The notes: a model not told the origin generated them from the letters alone. A stretch of DNA of 34,696 nt from Bacteroidota bacterium (GCA_003045895.1 PZPC01000056.1:1-34696); one strand, 5' to 3'; positions 1 to 8,699 are shown, counted from the first letter of the stretch. Numbers and translations are program-made.

Positions 1-51
1 TGTCTCAAAAACTAATACTCAACTAATTTTATTTAAACCATTTGCTCCCTT

Positions 52-273
52 TTAGAGCTTGTTTTGGACGGTCAGATTCGCTTCGCGGCTAGCGCCTGCC
101 GCGCCACGAGGTACTTCGTGGTAGGCGAAAGCGAGCATCCCGCTTTGGGCGGGACTGATTGCTCCGAAGGGATGCCTATGGCAAGGCCAAGGAGGGAGCT
201 TAGCCTTTCCCCGCTGTGCTCTTCGATAATAGTCACCAACGAACTCATAAGTGTCTTGCGCTGGAGTGTGCCA
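52..273 (-). pseudogene. Remnant of a RelE/ParE-type toxin, frame-disrupted
   Basis: On the minus strand, the frame just after the antitoxin C-terminus reads W-H-TPAQDTYEFVGDYYRRAQ. This resembles the start of RelE/ParE toxins (a W-(T/S)-P-x-A...Y-x-x-I/V-x-x-Y pattern). No start codon lies in this frame: it opens after an in-frame TAA inside the antitoxin gene, and the matching upstream residues (SAVW) sit in the antitoxin frame. After about 25 residues the similarity ends and the frame runs through palindromic repeat DNA to a TAA at 52-54. I infer a toxin gene broken by a frameshift and by repeat insertion or deletion. A chance resemblance cannot be excluded, because only about 20 residues support it. 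Confidence 0.4.
104..154. repeat. Palindromic repeat segment downstream of the antitoxin
   Basis: Two hairpins lie close together: 104-121 (arms CCACGA/TCGTGG) and 138-154 (arms TCCCGC/GCGGGA). Flanking DNA includes ATTTGCTCC at about 39-48 and ATTGCTCC after the second hairpin. The same combination of an ATTTGCTCC tract, a GC-rich hairpin and a later TTCGCTCC recurs at about 10766-10835, so this looks like one copy of a dispersed intergenic element. Confidence 0.5.
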
Positions 274-526
274 CCCATACTGCGGAGCGTTTTTTTAGCT
301 CATCAATACTGATTCCTTCTCCCGCTTTAGCTCGACGGATTTGATCTTCAGCTTGTTCCAAAAACTCGCCTACATACACAGGTTCACCCTTGGGAGAGTA
401 CCCCATTATCTGATCCGATTGCTTGCGTACATAGGTTTCCATGAGCTGGTAAATAGCGTCAAAAAACTCGTTGTCCATTTGGTCGATGAGTTCGTGGGCG
501 TGGACTCTTTTTGCTTCTTGGCTCAT
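245..526 (-). CDS. Antitoxin-like small protein (type II TA family)
   Basis: This encodes 93 residues from the ATG at 526. An upstream in-frame extension to 691 exists, but its residues look like translated spacer. The N-terminal half is helical and acidic (HELIDQMDNEFFDAIYQLME). The C-terminal half, GYSPKGEPVYVGEFLEQAEDQ followed by GEGISIDELKKRS, matches the arrangement of Bacteroidota antitoxins in which a dimerising helix is followed by a 'G-x-P-(I/V)...F...A...I..G.GIS.EEL' tail. Such antitoxins normally overlap a RelE/ParE toxin gene downstream. Here only a remnant of one is visible, so the gene may be an orphan antitoxin, and its last about 12 residues (after SAVW) may come from the fused toxin start. 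The family assignment is by pattern only. Confidence 0.6.
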   Translation of the reverse strand: MSQEAKRVHAHELIDQMDNEFFDAIYQLMETYVRKQSDQIMGYSPKGEPVYVGEFLEQAEDQIRRAKAGEGISIDELKKRSAVWVAHSSARHL

Positions 527-708
527 AATAATTGGTATTGTTGCTTGTCTTATAAAGATAACGGTTTTATGATAAAAAATGATTTCTTCTTTCGAGATTA
601 TTTTAATGGATGATACTGATTGACCTACCGCTGCAAGGAAGCCTGATGGTTGGTTTGAAGGGGAGTTTTTGCTTGCTTGGGGGCTAAGCAACCACCATTA
701 GCCCATCA

Positions 709-736
709 TTTGTCATCTTTAAGTTTAATAAATTTC
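709..736 (+). promoter_or_regulatory. Possible Bacteroidota-type promoter for the mutL operon
   Basis: TTTG at 709-712 and TAAATTTC at 729-736 approximate the Bacteroidota -33 (TTTG) and -7 (TAnnTTTG) boxes, about 30 bases before the ATG at 766. The spacing of 16 is short and the last base of the -7 box does not match, so this is tentative. Confidence 0.3.
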
Positions 737-765
737 CTTATCTTCGATGACCAAAACCAAGGCTT

Positions 766-1083
766 ATGTTCGGTAATAGAAAGATTTTCAAAGTGCCGGT
801 GCACCAAAAATTCAGCTACAAGCCCATGCACTACGACCCCCGCAAAGAGGAGCTGGAGGAGCGCCTGCGGACGTTGACCGAATTGCAGCGCGACGACATC
901 GCGGGCGCCAAGTCGCGGATCGCCAGTGGCCTCCGCAGTGGTTACCTGGCCGACCAGACGTACCGGCAGCAGCAGATCCGGCGGTCCAATCTGGTGATCG
1001 TGGGGGTGGTTATCATGTTGCTGGTGCTGGGCTACCTGCTTTTAAATGTATATTTGCCGGAGTTGACCAAATTCACGGAATAG
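766..1083 (+). CDS. Small single-pass membrane protein upstream of mutL
   Basis: This encodes 105 residues. The first about 25 are basic and aromatic (FGNRKIFKVPVHQKFSYKP). A charged helical stretch (about 26-72, rich in Glu, Arg and Gln) follows, then one hydrophobic segment at about 76-98 (LVIVGVVIMLLVLGYLLL), leaving most of the protein on the N-terminal side of the membrane. Short proteins of this layout precede mutL in many Bacteroidota; some databases call them 'riboflavin synthase subunit beta', which nothing in this sequence supports. The stop is only 6 bases before the mutL start, so the two are very probably co-transcribed. The function is unknown. Confidence 0.75.
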   Translation: MFGNRKIFKVPVHQKFSYKPMHYDPRKEELEERLRTLTELQRDDIAGAKSRIASGLRSGYLADQTYRQQQIRRSNLVIVGVVIMLLVLGYLLLNVYLPELTKFTE

Positions 1084-1089
1084 AACCGC

Positions 1090-3003
1090 ATGTCAGATAT
1101 CATTCAGCTGCTGCCCGATGCCATTGCCAACCAGATCGCCGCTGGGGAGGTCATTCAGCGCCCCGCTTCGGTGGTCAAAGAACTGATGGAAAACGCCATT
1201 GATGCGGGCGCCGACCAGATTCAGCTCATTATCAAGGACAGTGGTAAGAGCCTTATTCAGGTCATCGACAATGGCTGCGGCATGTCGGAAACCGACGCCC
1301 GCATGTGCTTCGAGCGCCACGCCACCAGCAAATTGCGGCAGGCCGACGACCTGAACCACATCCGAACCATGGGCTTCCGGGGCGAAGCCATGGCCACCAT
1401 TGCCGCCATCGCCCAGGTGGAACTGAAAACCCGCCGCTACGCCGATGAGTTGGGCGTGCGCCTGGTCATGGAGGGGTCGGTGCTGAAAAGCCAGGAACCC
1501 TGCCAGTGCCCGCCGGGTACCTCCATTGGCGTCAAGAACCTGTTCTTCAACGTGCCTGCCCGCCGCAACTTCCTCAAGTCGAACTCGGTGGAAATGCGGC
1601 ATATCCTCGACGAATTCCAGCGCATTGCCCTGGCGCATCCCGACCTGTTTTTCAGCCTGCACCACAACGACTCCGAAACCTACCACCTGCCCAGTGGCAA
1701 CACGCGCCAACGCCTCGTCGGCATCTTTGGCAGTACCTACAACCAACGCCTGGTGCCCGTGACGGAAGACACCGACGTGCTGGAAGTGTCGGGCTTCGTG
1801 GGCAAGCCCGAGTTTGCCAAAAAGAGCCGCGGCGAGCAGTATTTTTTCGTCAACCGACGCTACATCAAAAGCGGCTACCTGCACCACGCCGTCATGACGG
1901 CCTTCGAAGAACTCATTGTGAAGGGGACCCAACCCTTGTACGTATTGTTTTTGCAGATTGATCCGGCCCGCATCGATGTGAACGTACACCCCACCAAGCA
2001 AGAAATAAAATTCGACGACGAGAAGCTCGTCTACAATTACCTCAAAGTGGCGGTGCGCCACGCCCTGGGCCAGTACAGCGTGACCCCCAGCCTGGATTTT
2101 GAACAGGAGGGGTCGTTTTCGGCCGCTCGCCTGGCCCCTGACAACCGGAGCAGCTATTTCGATACCATTGAGTCGGAAGCGACGGCGAACCGCTCCGGGG
2201 GGAGTAGAAATACCTCGGGAGGGGGGGAAGGCGGGTCTTCCGGCCTGACCGTCGGCAGCAGCCAGCGGGACCGCCACAACCTCGAGAATTGGCAGAAACT
2301 GTACGAGGACCTGGGCAACGGCGACGAAAGCCCCACTTTTCCGGAGCTGCCCGAAGAAGTGGGCGGGATGATCACCATCGAAAGCCAGTTTTCGGAACGC
2401 CAGGAAGACGGTAGCCTGGTGTCACCGGGGTTCCGGGAAATCAAAGAACCCTACCAACTGCACAACCGCTACATTGTCAACTCCATCAAGTCGGGGTTTC
2501 TGCTCATCGATCAGCAGGCTGCCCACGAGCGCATCCTCTACGAAAAATACCTCAGCACCCTGGCTACCCAGCAGGCGGCCAGCCAGGGGCAGCTCTTTGC
2601 CCAGACCCTGGAACTGTCCCCTCCCGACGCCGTTCTCCTGACCGAGATGTTGCCGCAGCTCAACCTGCTCGGCTTCGATATCGAGACCTTTGGCCAGCAT
2701 GCGTTCGTCATCAACGGCCTCCCCGCCGAAATTGCGGGCAAACAGAATGAAGCGGCGATCATCGACCAGCTCATCAGCCAGTACCGCAGCCAACTGGACC
2801 TCAAGCTGGATGCCCGCGAAAACATCGCCCGGGCTATGGCCCGCAGCGCTGCCACCAAACGCGGCCAAAGCCTGACGGTACCCGAGATGCAACTGCTCAT
2901 CAACCAACTCTTTGCCTGCGAAAATCCCCTGCGCTCACCCGCGGGAAAAGCCTGCCTGCTCACCTTCAATTTGGACGACCTGGAACGGCAGTTTGCCGAA
3001 TAA
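1090..3003 (+). CDS. mutL: DNA mismatch repair protein MutL
   Basis: This 637-residue protein couples MutS mismatch recognition to downstream repair. The N-terminal GHKL ATPase motifs are intact: ELMENAIDAGA (about 35-45), DNGCGM and TMGFRGEA. The transducer domain follows, ending near the conserved NVHPTKQEIKF. A low-complexity Gly/Ser linker (about 365-400) leads to the C-terminal dimerisation domain, with DQQAAHERILYE at about 474. The metal-site motif found in endonuclease-type MutL (CPHGRP) is here S-P-A-G-K-A (616-621), and no ACxxAxxxG-type motif is evident, so nicking activity is doubtful. It starts 6 bases after the small membrane protein gene and is followed 76 bases later by a rhomboid gene. 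The length is usual for the family. Confidence 0.97.
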   Translation: MSDIIQLLPDAIANQIAAGEVIQRPASVVKELMENAIDAGADQIQLIIKDSGKSLIQVIDNGCGMSETDARMCFERHATSKLRQADDLNHIRTMGFRGEAMATIAAIAQVELKTRRYADELGVRLVMEGSVLKSQEPCQCPPGTSIGVKNLFFNVPARRNFLKSNSVEMRHILDEFQRIALAHPDLFFSLHHNDSETYHLPSGNTRQRLVGIFGSTYNQRLVPVTEDTDVLEVSGFVGKPEFAKKSRGEQYFFVNRRYIKSGYLHHAVMTAFEELIVKGTQPLYVLFLQIDPARIDVNVHPTKQEIKFDDEKLVYNYLKVAVRHALGQYSVTPSLDFEQEGSFSAARLAPDNRSSYFDTIESEATANRSGGSRNTSGGGEGGSSGLTVGSSQRDRHNLENWQKLYEDLGNGDESPTFPELPEEVGGMITIESQFSERQEDGSLVSPGFREIKEPYQLHNRYIVNSIKSGFLLIDQQAAHERILYEKYLSTLATQQAASQGQLFAQTLELSPPDAVLLTEMLPQLNLLGFDIETFGQHAFVINGLPAEIAGKQNEAAIIDQLISQYRSQLDLKLDARENIARAMARSAATKRGQSLTVPEMQLLINQLFACENPLRSPAGKACLLTFNLDDLERQFAE

Positions 3004-3079
3004 TTCGGTAAACCTTATTTTTAAAACAACAAATTGGCGCCGGAAAGGCTTTCTACTAGTACAACTTACACGACCCTCC

Positions 3080-3868
3080 ATGTTACGAATAACCGATGTT
3101 GCCAAAAACCTGTTGATTATCAACGCCTTGTTTTTCCTGGCAACGCTCTTTTTTGGTGAAAAGGAAATGCTCGATCTGCTGGCCTTGCACTACCCGGCGT
3201 CACCGTTGTTCAAGCCTTTGCAGTTGGCTACGCACTTCTTTATGCACGGCGGGGTGCTGCACCTGTTCTTCAATATGTTCGCCCTGGTCATGTTTGGCTC
3301 GGCGCTCGAGACCATCTGGGGGCCCAAGCGGTTCCTGTTTTTCTACTTCGTCTGCGCCTTTGGGGCGGCAGCCCTGCACATGGGCTTCACCTGGTGGGAA
3401 ATTCACCAACTTGAAGGCCTCATGGATCAGTTTCGGTCTACCCCTACCCTGGCTGTTTTTCAGCAGTTTGTCAACTTCAGCGGGTTAGAAGACCTCCCCT
3501 TCGCGCAGGATCAATTGCGGCAGATGGGGCGGGGCATCACCCCCGATTTGATTGGCAATGCCAGCGGATTGATGCAGGAATTTCACGACATCAAGGTCAA
3601 TATCCCCGTGGTGGGCGCTTCGGGCGCTATTTACGGGTTGCTCCTTGGCTTCGGGATGCTTTTTCCCAATGCCGAGCTGATGCTGATCTTTCTGCCCATC
3701 CCCATCAAGGCCAAATATTTTATTCCCGTTTTAATGGGAATTGAACTTTTTCTGGGCTTAAATCAGTTTTCCTGGGACAATATCGCCCACTTTGCCCACT
3801 TAGGCGGGGCAGTTACGGGATTCTTCTTAATTTTGTATTGGCGCAAATTTGGGAGCAGTTGGGGGTAA
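3080..3868 (+). CDS. Rhomboid family intramembrane serine protease (first of two)
   Basis: This encodes 262 residues from the ATG at 3080; a longer frame begins inside mutL but that part is a shadow of mutL. Rhomboids cleave transmembrane helices within the membrane using a Ser-His dyad. Visible here are the family's N-terminal HFFMHGGVLHLFFNMFAL segment, the nucleophile motif GASGAIYG (Ser181) and the C-terminal FAHLGGAVTGF with His240, spread over about six hydrophobic helices. A stretch of about 60 mostly soluble residues (about 110-170) is inserted before the catalytic Ser, longer than in the second rhomboid. It lies between mutL and a second rhomboid gene on the same strand. Its substrate cannot be inferred. 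Confidence 0.92.
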   Translation: MLRITDVAKNLLIINALFFLATLFFGEKEMLDLLALHYPASPLFKPLQLATHFFMHGGVLHLFFNMFALVMFGSALETIWGPKRFLFFYFVCAFGAAALHMGFTWWEIHQLEGLMDQFRSTPTLAVFQQFVNFSGLEDLPFAQDQLRQMGRGITPDLIGNASGLMQEFHDIKVNIPVVGASGAIYGLLLGFGMLFPNAELMLIFLPIPIKAKYFIPVLMGIELFLGLNQFSWDNIAHFAHLGGAVTGFFLILYWRKFGSSWG

Positions 3869-3993
3869 TCAACACCCCTTGACGAAAGCTTCCGGTCGGT
3901 TACCAAAACTTACCGATTGCTTTTTCGTTATTTAAGGGACTTTGCCTCCCTCTTAGGGGGTTCTATTCAATTATTGAAACGACCATAAGTACA

Positions 3994-4953
3994 ATGTTCA
4001 GGTCCATTTGGGAAGATATCAAGCGAGAATTCAGCTACGGCAACATGGTGACCCGCCTGGTGATCATCAATGTAATGGTATTCATTGCGATTAACCTGAC
4101 GTGGGTTGTTTTCCAGATTGCCAACGGCTACGCCAGTTCTCCGATCTACAGCGAAATCCTGTCTTTCTTTGCCCTTTCTTCCTACTGGCTGGATCTGCTG
4201 CTCCACCCCTGGTCTTTGATCACCAGCATGTTTCTCCACGAAGGATTTTTTCACATCCTCTTCAACATGCTCCTGCTCTACTGGTTCGGGCGCATCATTG
4301 GCGACTTGCTGGGCGACCACCGCATCCTGCCCCTGTACCTCCTTTCGGGCCTGGCGGGCAACGTGGTGTACTTCATCACGGCCAACGTGCTCAACTACAC
4401 CGCGGGCAGCATTGCCTACGGCGCCAGTGGGGCCGTCATGGGCATCGTCATTGCCACGGCCGTGCTGGCCCCCGACATGGAGATGCGCCTGTTGCTCTTT
4501 GGCAACGTCAAATTGAAATACATCGCCGCCGCCTTTCTGCTCATCGATATCATTGGTATTGGTGGCATGAACAATACCGGCGGCCACTATGCCCACCTGG
4601 GTGGGGCGGCCTTTGGCTGGTTCTTCATCCGGCGGCTGCAGCAAGGCGATGACCTGTCGGCGCCCGTCAATAAGTTTATCGCCAGAATCCAAAACTTCTT
4701 CCGCGGCCTGGGAGAACCGCGCAGTGGCGATAAAAAACGAGGGCCCCGAATGGCTTACCGCAATCCGAATTCCGACACCGCCACCAGTCGCAAAAAAGCC
4801 CCCCGCGGTTCAGCCAAACCCGCCGGAGGAGACAGTGCCACGGTTTCGCACGAAGAAAAAGTAGATGCTATTCTGGAAAAAATCAAGGAAAGTGGCTACG
4901 AGAACCTGACCGAAGAAGAGAAAAAATTCCTCTTCAACGCGAGTAAAAAATAA
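3994..4953 (+). CDS. Rhomboid protease with a C-terminal cytosolic tail (second of two)
   Basis: This encodes 319 residues. The membrane core spans about 20-215, with HEGFFHILFNMLLLYWFG in the second helix region, catalytic Ser145 in GASGAVMG and His201 in HYAHLGGAAFGWFF. The last about 100 residues are soluble: a basic Lys/Arg/Pro-rich linker, then a compact helical motif (EEKVDAILEKIKESGYENLT, then EEEKKFLFNASKK) typical of the tail domain of many Bacteroidota rhomboids (DUF6576-like). Because it follows the first rhomboid on the same strand, the two may act together or have different substrates. The 125-base gap before it contains no clear terminator. Confidence 0.92.
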   Translation: MFRSIWEDIKREFSYGNMVTRLVIINVMVFIAINLTWVVFQIANGYASSPIYSEILSFFALSSYWLDLLLHPWSLITSMFLHEGFFHILFNMLLLYWFGRIIGDLLGDHRILPLYLLSGLAGNVVYFITANVLNYTAGSIAYGASGAVMGIVIATAVLAPDMEMRLLLFGNVKLKYIAAAFLLIDIIGIGGMNNTGGHYAHLGGAAFGWFFIRRLQQGDDLSAPVNKFIARIQNFFRGLGEPRSGDKKRGPRMAYRNPNSDTATSRKKAPRGSAKPAGGDSATVSHEEKVDAILEKIKESGYENLTEEEKKFLFNASKK

Positions 4954-4985
4954 GCCCTTACTCACCACCGCCAATTCTTCTTATT

Positions 4986-6029
4986 TTGCTACGTTTCCTC
5001 CATCTTGGCCTTATCCTACTAACGGTAGCAGCTTATTTGCCCCCGCTCATCAACCCCGATTATTTTTGGCCCATTGCAACCCTCGGTCTGTTGGCACCCA
5101 CGCTCTGGTTCCTGACCCTGCTCTTTGGGGTCTACTGGTTTTTGCGCGGCGATAAGGCCTGGTGGCTGTCCGGTATTACGTTATTGTTGGGACTGGAAAT
5201 GATGAGCGCTGCCTTTGCCTTGCCGGGTGGAGCAGGCCCGGCTGGCGACGAAAAAATTCGCGTCGCAACCCTCAACGGGCACGGCTTCCGGGAAGAAGCT
5301 ACCGCTGCTGGTACGAAAAAACACGATTTTGCCATCCAGTTCATTGATAGCCTCCAGGTGGATATCCTTTGTCTGCAAGAGTTCCAGACGGGTAAATCCG
5401 GTGACCAGCTGGCCCAGGCTATCCAATCCCAAACGCCCCTCAAATACGCTTTCCGCAACAGTGAGGGCCGGCTGGCCTTGTTCTCACGCTATCCGCTCAG
5501 CAATGGCAAGACGAACTATTTCCAAAACCGGGTCAACGGCTACCTTTACGCCGACGTAACAGCGCCCACCGGAAGCATCCGGGTTTTCGTGGTGCACCTG
5601 CAAACCAACGGCATCTCCACCCTGGCTACCGAAGTAGCCCGCGAGCGCAACCTTCAGGAAAAGAAAACCTGGCAGAAAGTAAAAACCATGTTTGGCCGCT
5701 ACGGCCGCTCCAACCGCACCCGCACCCACCAGGCCGAAGAAATTCTGCAGGCTGTGCAGAGTAGCTCCCTACCCGTGGTGGTGTGCGGCGACTTCAACGA
5801 CGTGCCTACTTCGTACCTCTACCGCTTGTTTCGCGCGGAACTCCAGGACGCTCAATCCGTCGCCTCCTGGGGGCTGGGGACAACTTTCCCAGGCCTGATT
5901 CCGGGCCTGCGCATCGACTATATTCTGCCCCAAACCGCTTTTCAGGTGGCCGATTACAAGCGCATCAACTGTTCTTTTTCGGATCATCGCGCTATTCGTG
6001 CCATTTTAAGCCCGCGACTAAACCAGTAA
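4986..6029 (+). CDS. Endonuclease/exonuclease/phosphatase family protein, membrane-anchored
   Basis: This encodes 347 residues with a probable TTG start at 4986, which lies 32 bases after the rhomboid stop; no ATG gives the same N-terminus. The first about 85 residues form three hydrophobic helices. The rest is an EEP-fold domain: RVATLNGHGF near the start, DILCLQEF (metal-binding Glu), VVVCGDFNDVP (catalytic Asp/Asn) and CSFSDHRAI (catalytic Asp-His) at the end. The fold is used by nucleases, phosphodiesterases and sphingomyelinase-like enzymes, so the substrate is open. The membrane anchor suggests that the catalytic domain faces the membrane surface. It ends the conserved mutL-rhomboid-rhomboid-EEP gene order. 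Confidence 0.88.
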   Translation: MLRFLHLGLILLTVAAYLPPLINPDYFWPIATLGLLAPTLWFLTLLFGVYWFLRGDKAWWLSGITLLLGLEMMSAAFALPGGAGPAGDEKIRVATLNGHGFREEATAAGTKKHDFAIQFIDSLQVDILCLQEFQTGKSGDQLAQAIQSQTPLKYAFRNSEGRLALFSRYPLSNGKTNYFQNRVNGYLYADVTAPTGSIRVFVVHLQTNGISTLATEVARERNLQEKKTWQKVKTMFGRYGRSNRTRTHQAEEILQAVQSSSLPVVVCGDFNDVPTSYLYRLFRAELQDAQSVASWGLGTTFPGLIPGLRIDYILPQTAFQVADYKRINCSFSDHRAIRAILSPRLNQ

Positions 6030-6353
6030 CTGACGAAAAGAAACAAAGATGGCCGATTTTAATTTTTGAAGTATTATAAATAACTGACGACCAATTAATT
6101 GCATGTTATTTTTTAAAAATCTCAAAAAGAAAGTTAGTCCCTTTATTTCCGTCCAACTACTTAACCTTATTTTTGCGCCAAGCTTTATTCTCCACAGGAA
6201 AGAATCCGGCGATTCTCCTTTAAAAAAAATCGCCCCCGTGGCAAAAAAATACTAACCTGCCAAACCGGCACCAAGACCTGGAAGTTTTAACCAATAATTC
6301 TCCGCGTCTTTGTGCCTCTGTGGCAAAAAGCGAACCCCACAACCGCATTAAAT
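6030..6353. other. AT-rich gene-less leader upstream of cysS
   Basis: No gene is seen. The stretch is AT-rich and holds a candidate -7 box at 6168-6175. A phrase at about 6298-6326 (CTCCGCGTCTTTGTGCCTC, then TGTGGCAAAA) resembles the widespread 'CGTCTTTGTGCCTCTGTGG' intergenic repeat. A GTG within this phrase could in principle extend CysS by 14 residues, but the added residues do not resemble the family. Confidence 0.5.
6168..6175 (+). promoter_or_regulatory. Candidate -7 box (TATTTTTG) for cysS
   Basis: TATTTTTG fits the Bacteroidota TAnnTTTG consensus. No TTTG is found at the usual distance upstream (TTTC at 6146-6149 is the nearest). The implied leader before cysS would be about 175 bases. 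Confidence 0.3.
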
Positions 6354-7850
6354 ATGAATCAGGAACTGAGTTTGCACAATAGCCTAAGCCGCCAGAAAGA
6401 AGTTTTCAAACCGCTCAAGCCCGGCTTCGTGGGGATGTACGTCTGCGGACCTACCGTTTACAGCGACGTGCACCTGGGCAATTGCCGCACCTTTGTCAGT
6501 TTCGACATCATCTACCGCTACCTGTTGCACCTGGGGTATACCGTGCGCTACGTGCGCAACATCACCGACGTAGGCCACCTGCTCGACGACGGCGAAGACC
6601 GCATGTCGAAAGGCGCCCGGGCCAACCAGCTGGAGCCCATGGAGGTGGCCCAGAAATACACCAATGGCTTTCACGACATGATGCGCATCTTCAATACCCT
6701 GTCACCGAGTATTGAACCCCGCGCTACCGGCCACATTCCCGAGCAAATTGAAATGGTCCAGGCCATCCTCGACAATGGCTACGCCTACGAAAGCAACGGT
6801 TCGGTGTACTTCGATACCCTGAAATTTGCCCAGGAAAAAGGAATTTATGGCGACCTGTCGGGCCGCAAAATCGAGGAGCTGATCGCCGAATCGCGCGACA
6901 ACCTCAAAAACCAGGACGAAAAACGCCACCCCGCCGATTTCGCCATCTGGATGAAAGCCGCCCCCGAGCACCTCATGCACTGGAACAGCCCCTGGAGCGT
7001 CGGCTTCCCGGGTTGGCACCTGGAGTGCTCGGCGATGAGCAGAAAATACCTGGGCGAACACTTCGACATCCACGGCGGCGGCAACGACCTCAAGTTCCCG
7101 CACCACGAAAACGAAATCGCCCAGAACGTAGGCTCCTGCAACTGCGCGGGCGCCGGCTACTGGCTGCACACCAATATGCTGCTGATGAACGGCCGCAAAA
7201 TGAGTAAAAGCGACGGCAACACCATCTCACCCGAGGAGTTGTTTACCGGCGATAGTGTCCACGTCAGCAAAGGCTACAGCCCGATGGCGGTGCGCTTCTT
7301 TATGCTGCAAAGCCACTACCGCTCGACCCTGGACCTGACCGACGAAGGCCTCCTGGCTGCCGAAAAAGGCTACAAGCGACTGCTCGAAGGCTTCCACGTG
7401 CTGCTGGACCTCACGGGCGCCACCGGCCAGGCCACCGACGCCCTCGACCAGGAGATCAACCAGCTGATCGACGGGGCTTTCGCCGAAATGAACGACGACT
7501 TCAACACCCCCAAAGCCCTCGCCCGCCTGTTCGAGCTGGTGAGCCGGATCAACAGCCTCAAAGGCGGGCAACTGCCCCTGACCGCAGTGAGCCCCGCTAC
7601 CCTGGAACGCCTGCAAACGACCTTCCGGGTCTTCATCTTCGACATCCTCGGCCTGCTGGACGAAGACGCCGCGGGTGCCTCGGGTAACAACCAGGCCCTG
7701 GAAGGTGTCATGCAGCTGGTGCTGGACATGCGCCAGACCGCCCGCGCCAACAAAGACTGGGGAACTTCCGACAAAATTCGCGACGCCCTCAACGCCGCCG
7801 GCATCGTCGTGAAAGACGGGAAAGAAGGGGTGAGCTGGGGACTGGCCTAG
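6354..7850 (+). CDS. cysS: Cysteinyl-tRNA synthetase
   Basis: This encodes 498 residues from the ATG at 6354; [18 protein letters not shown] matches the family N-terminus. It charges tRNA-Cys with cysteine. The class I signature is complete: [13 protein letters not shown] (HIGH equivalent, with zinc ligand Cys31), the zinc-site segments WHLECSAM and HHENE, and KMSKS at 282-286. The C-terminal helical anticodon-binding region (about 350-490) ends in [10 protein letters not shown], usual for CysRS. It is probably transcribed alone: a gene-less leader precedes it, and a strong GC-rich hairpin (7858-7878) sits just after the stop. Confidence 0.97.
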   Translation: MNQELSLHNSLSRQKEVFKPLKPGFVGMYVCGPTVYSDVHLGNCRTFVSFDIIYRYLLHLGYTVRYVRNITDVGHLLDDGEDRMSKGARANQLEPMEVAQKYTNGFHDMMRIFNTLSPSIEPRATGHIPEQIEMVQAILDNGYAYESNGSVYFDTLKFAQEKGIYGDLSGRKIEELIAESRDNLKNQDEKRHPADFAIWMKAAPEHLMHWNSPWSVGFPGWHLECSAMSRKYLGEHFDIHGGGNDLKFPHHENEIAQNVGSCNCAGAGYWLHTNMLLMNGRKMSKSDGNTISPEELFTGDSVHVSKGYSPMAVRFFMLQSHYRSTLDLTDEGLLAAEKGYKRLLEGFHVLLDLTGATGQATDALDQEINQLIDGAFAEMNDDFNTPKALARLFELVSRINSLKGGQLPLTAVSPATLERLQTTFRVFIFDILGLLDEDAAGASGNNQALEGVMQLVLDMRQTARANKDWGTSDKIRDALNAAGIVVKDGKEGVSWGLA

Positions 7851-7857
7851 TTCGGGG

Positions 7858-7878
7858 CCAGGCGCGCTGCGCGCCTGG
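7858..7878. repeat. GC-rich hairpin immediately after cysS
   Basis: The arms CCAGGCGCG and CGCGCCTGG pair perfectly around CTG, 8 bases after the cysS stop. There is no T-run, so it is either a dispersed palindromic unit or an attenuating/mRNA-end structure rather than a classical terminator. Confidence 0.6.
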
Positions 7879-8021
7879 AAGGGCGCTACAAAAACACGGC
7901 GTCACGGCGGTTGATCTGCGCTGGCGGACACAACTTACGCGGGGCAATTGGCGTTATTGAAGCAGCACGAGGAGGAGGATGTTTCCTCTACCCGTTGCTG
8001 GCTATTAAAACCATTGTTCCC

Positions 8022-8699
8022 ATGAAGTTTCAATTGAATATCGAGGCTATTTCTACGATTGACGAAATAGCCGACGCCTGGTCTAATGCAGATTTTGTGG
8101 CCTTACTTGACCAGCTCAACTACCCCGACGCCGACCCTCCCAGCAGCAAGGAAGAACTGCGGGAATTGCTCTTCATGGCCATTGCCGATTTTGCGCCACC
8201 CGAAGCAGCTGCCATCGTGCTGACTTACCTGTTGGCCGACCAGCTGACTGCCGGGCAGATTCAGCAGATTTCCCACGATATGCTGATCGACAAAATTTCG
8301 GAAGAATACCCCGAAATCGCCCTCCACTACCCCCTCTTCAATACCAATGAGCTGCTGTACAAAGCCTACAATGGTAAATTTCCGCACGTGAAAGCCACCG
8401 TCATCGAACTGGAATTCAAGCCCCAGGACCAGGATGAGGTGGTGGTAACCAAGGAACTTATCCTCCAGGCTTTCCGCGAACAGCTCTCCGACCGGAACGT
8501 GATCACACGCTTGTTTGCCGAACAGCTGACCGGAAAAGAACCTTTCCCCGAAGCCGAGCACATCATCTGGGAATTGCACACCCTCGGCAACGACCGCTAC
8601 ACCCTCATCACCTCCGAGTACTGGCTGGCTGATGACGATTTTCTGGCGACTTCGTTTGCCGGAGAACTGGCAGAATTGAAGGCGGAGAAGCACCATTAG
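8022..8699 (+). CDS. Conserved-looking hypothetical protein
   Basis: This encodes 225 residues from the ATG at 8022 (MKFQLNIEAISTIDEI); an upstream extension to 7911 reads like spacer. I do not recognise the family. The sequence is acidic and largely helical, with no signal peptide or membrane segment. It contains SSKEELRELLFMAIADFAPP followed by an alanine/leucine-rich segment, and a C-terminal half with alternating strand-like stretches (HVKATVIELEF, DRYTLITSEYWLADDDFLA). The codon usage resembles its neighbours and no reading frame on the other strand is better. It converges with dapB, with only 19 bases between the stops. It is probably cytosolic. Confidence 0.7.
   Translation: MKFQLNIEAISTIDEIADAWSNADFVALLDQLNYPDADPPSSKEELRELLFMAIADFAPPEAAAIVLTYLLADQLTAGQIQQISHDMLIDKISEEYPEIALHYPLFNTNELLYKAYNGKFPHVKATVIELEFKPQDQDEVVVTKELILQAFREQLSDRNVITRLFAEQLTGKEPFPEAEHIIWELHTLGNDRYTLITSEYWLADDDFLATSFAGELAELKAEKHH

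Noticed and set aside
1093-2277. A 394-codon open frame on the strand opposite mutL
   Set aside because: It is a shadow of mutL in GC-rich DNA: no domain and unusual amino acid composition (rich in His, Gly, Val and Ala).
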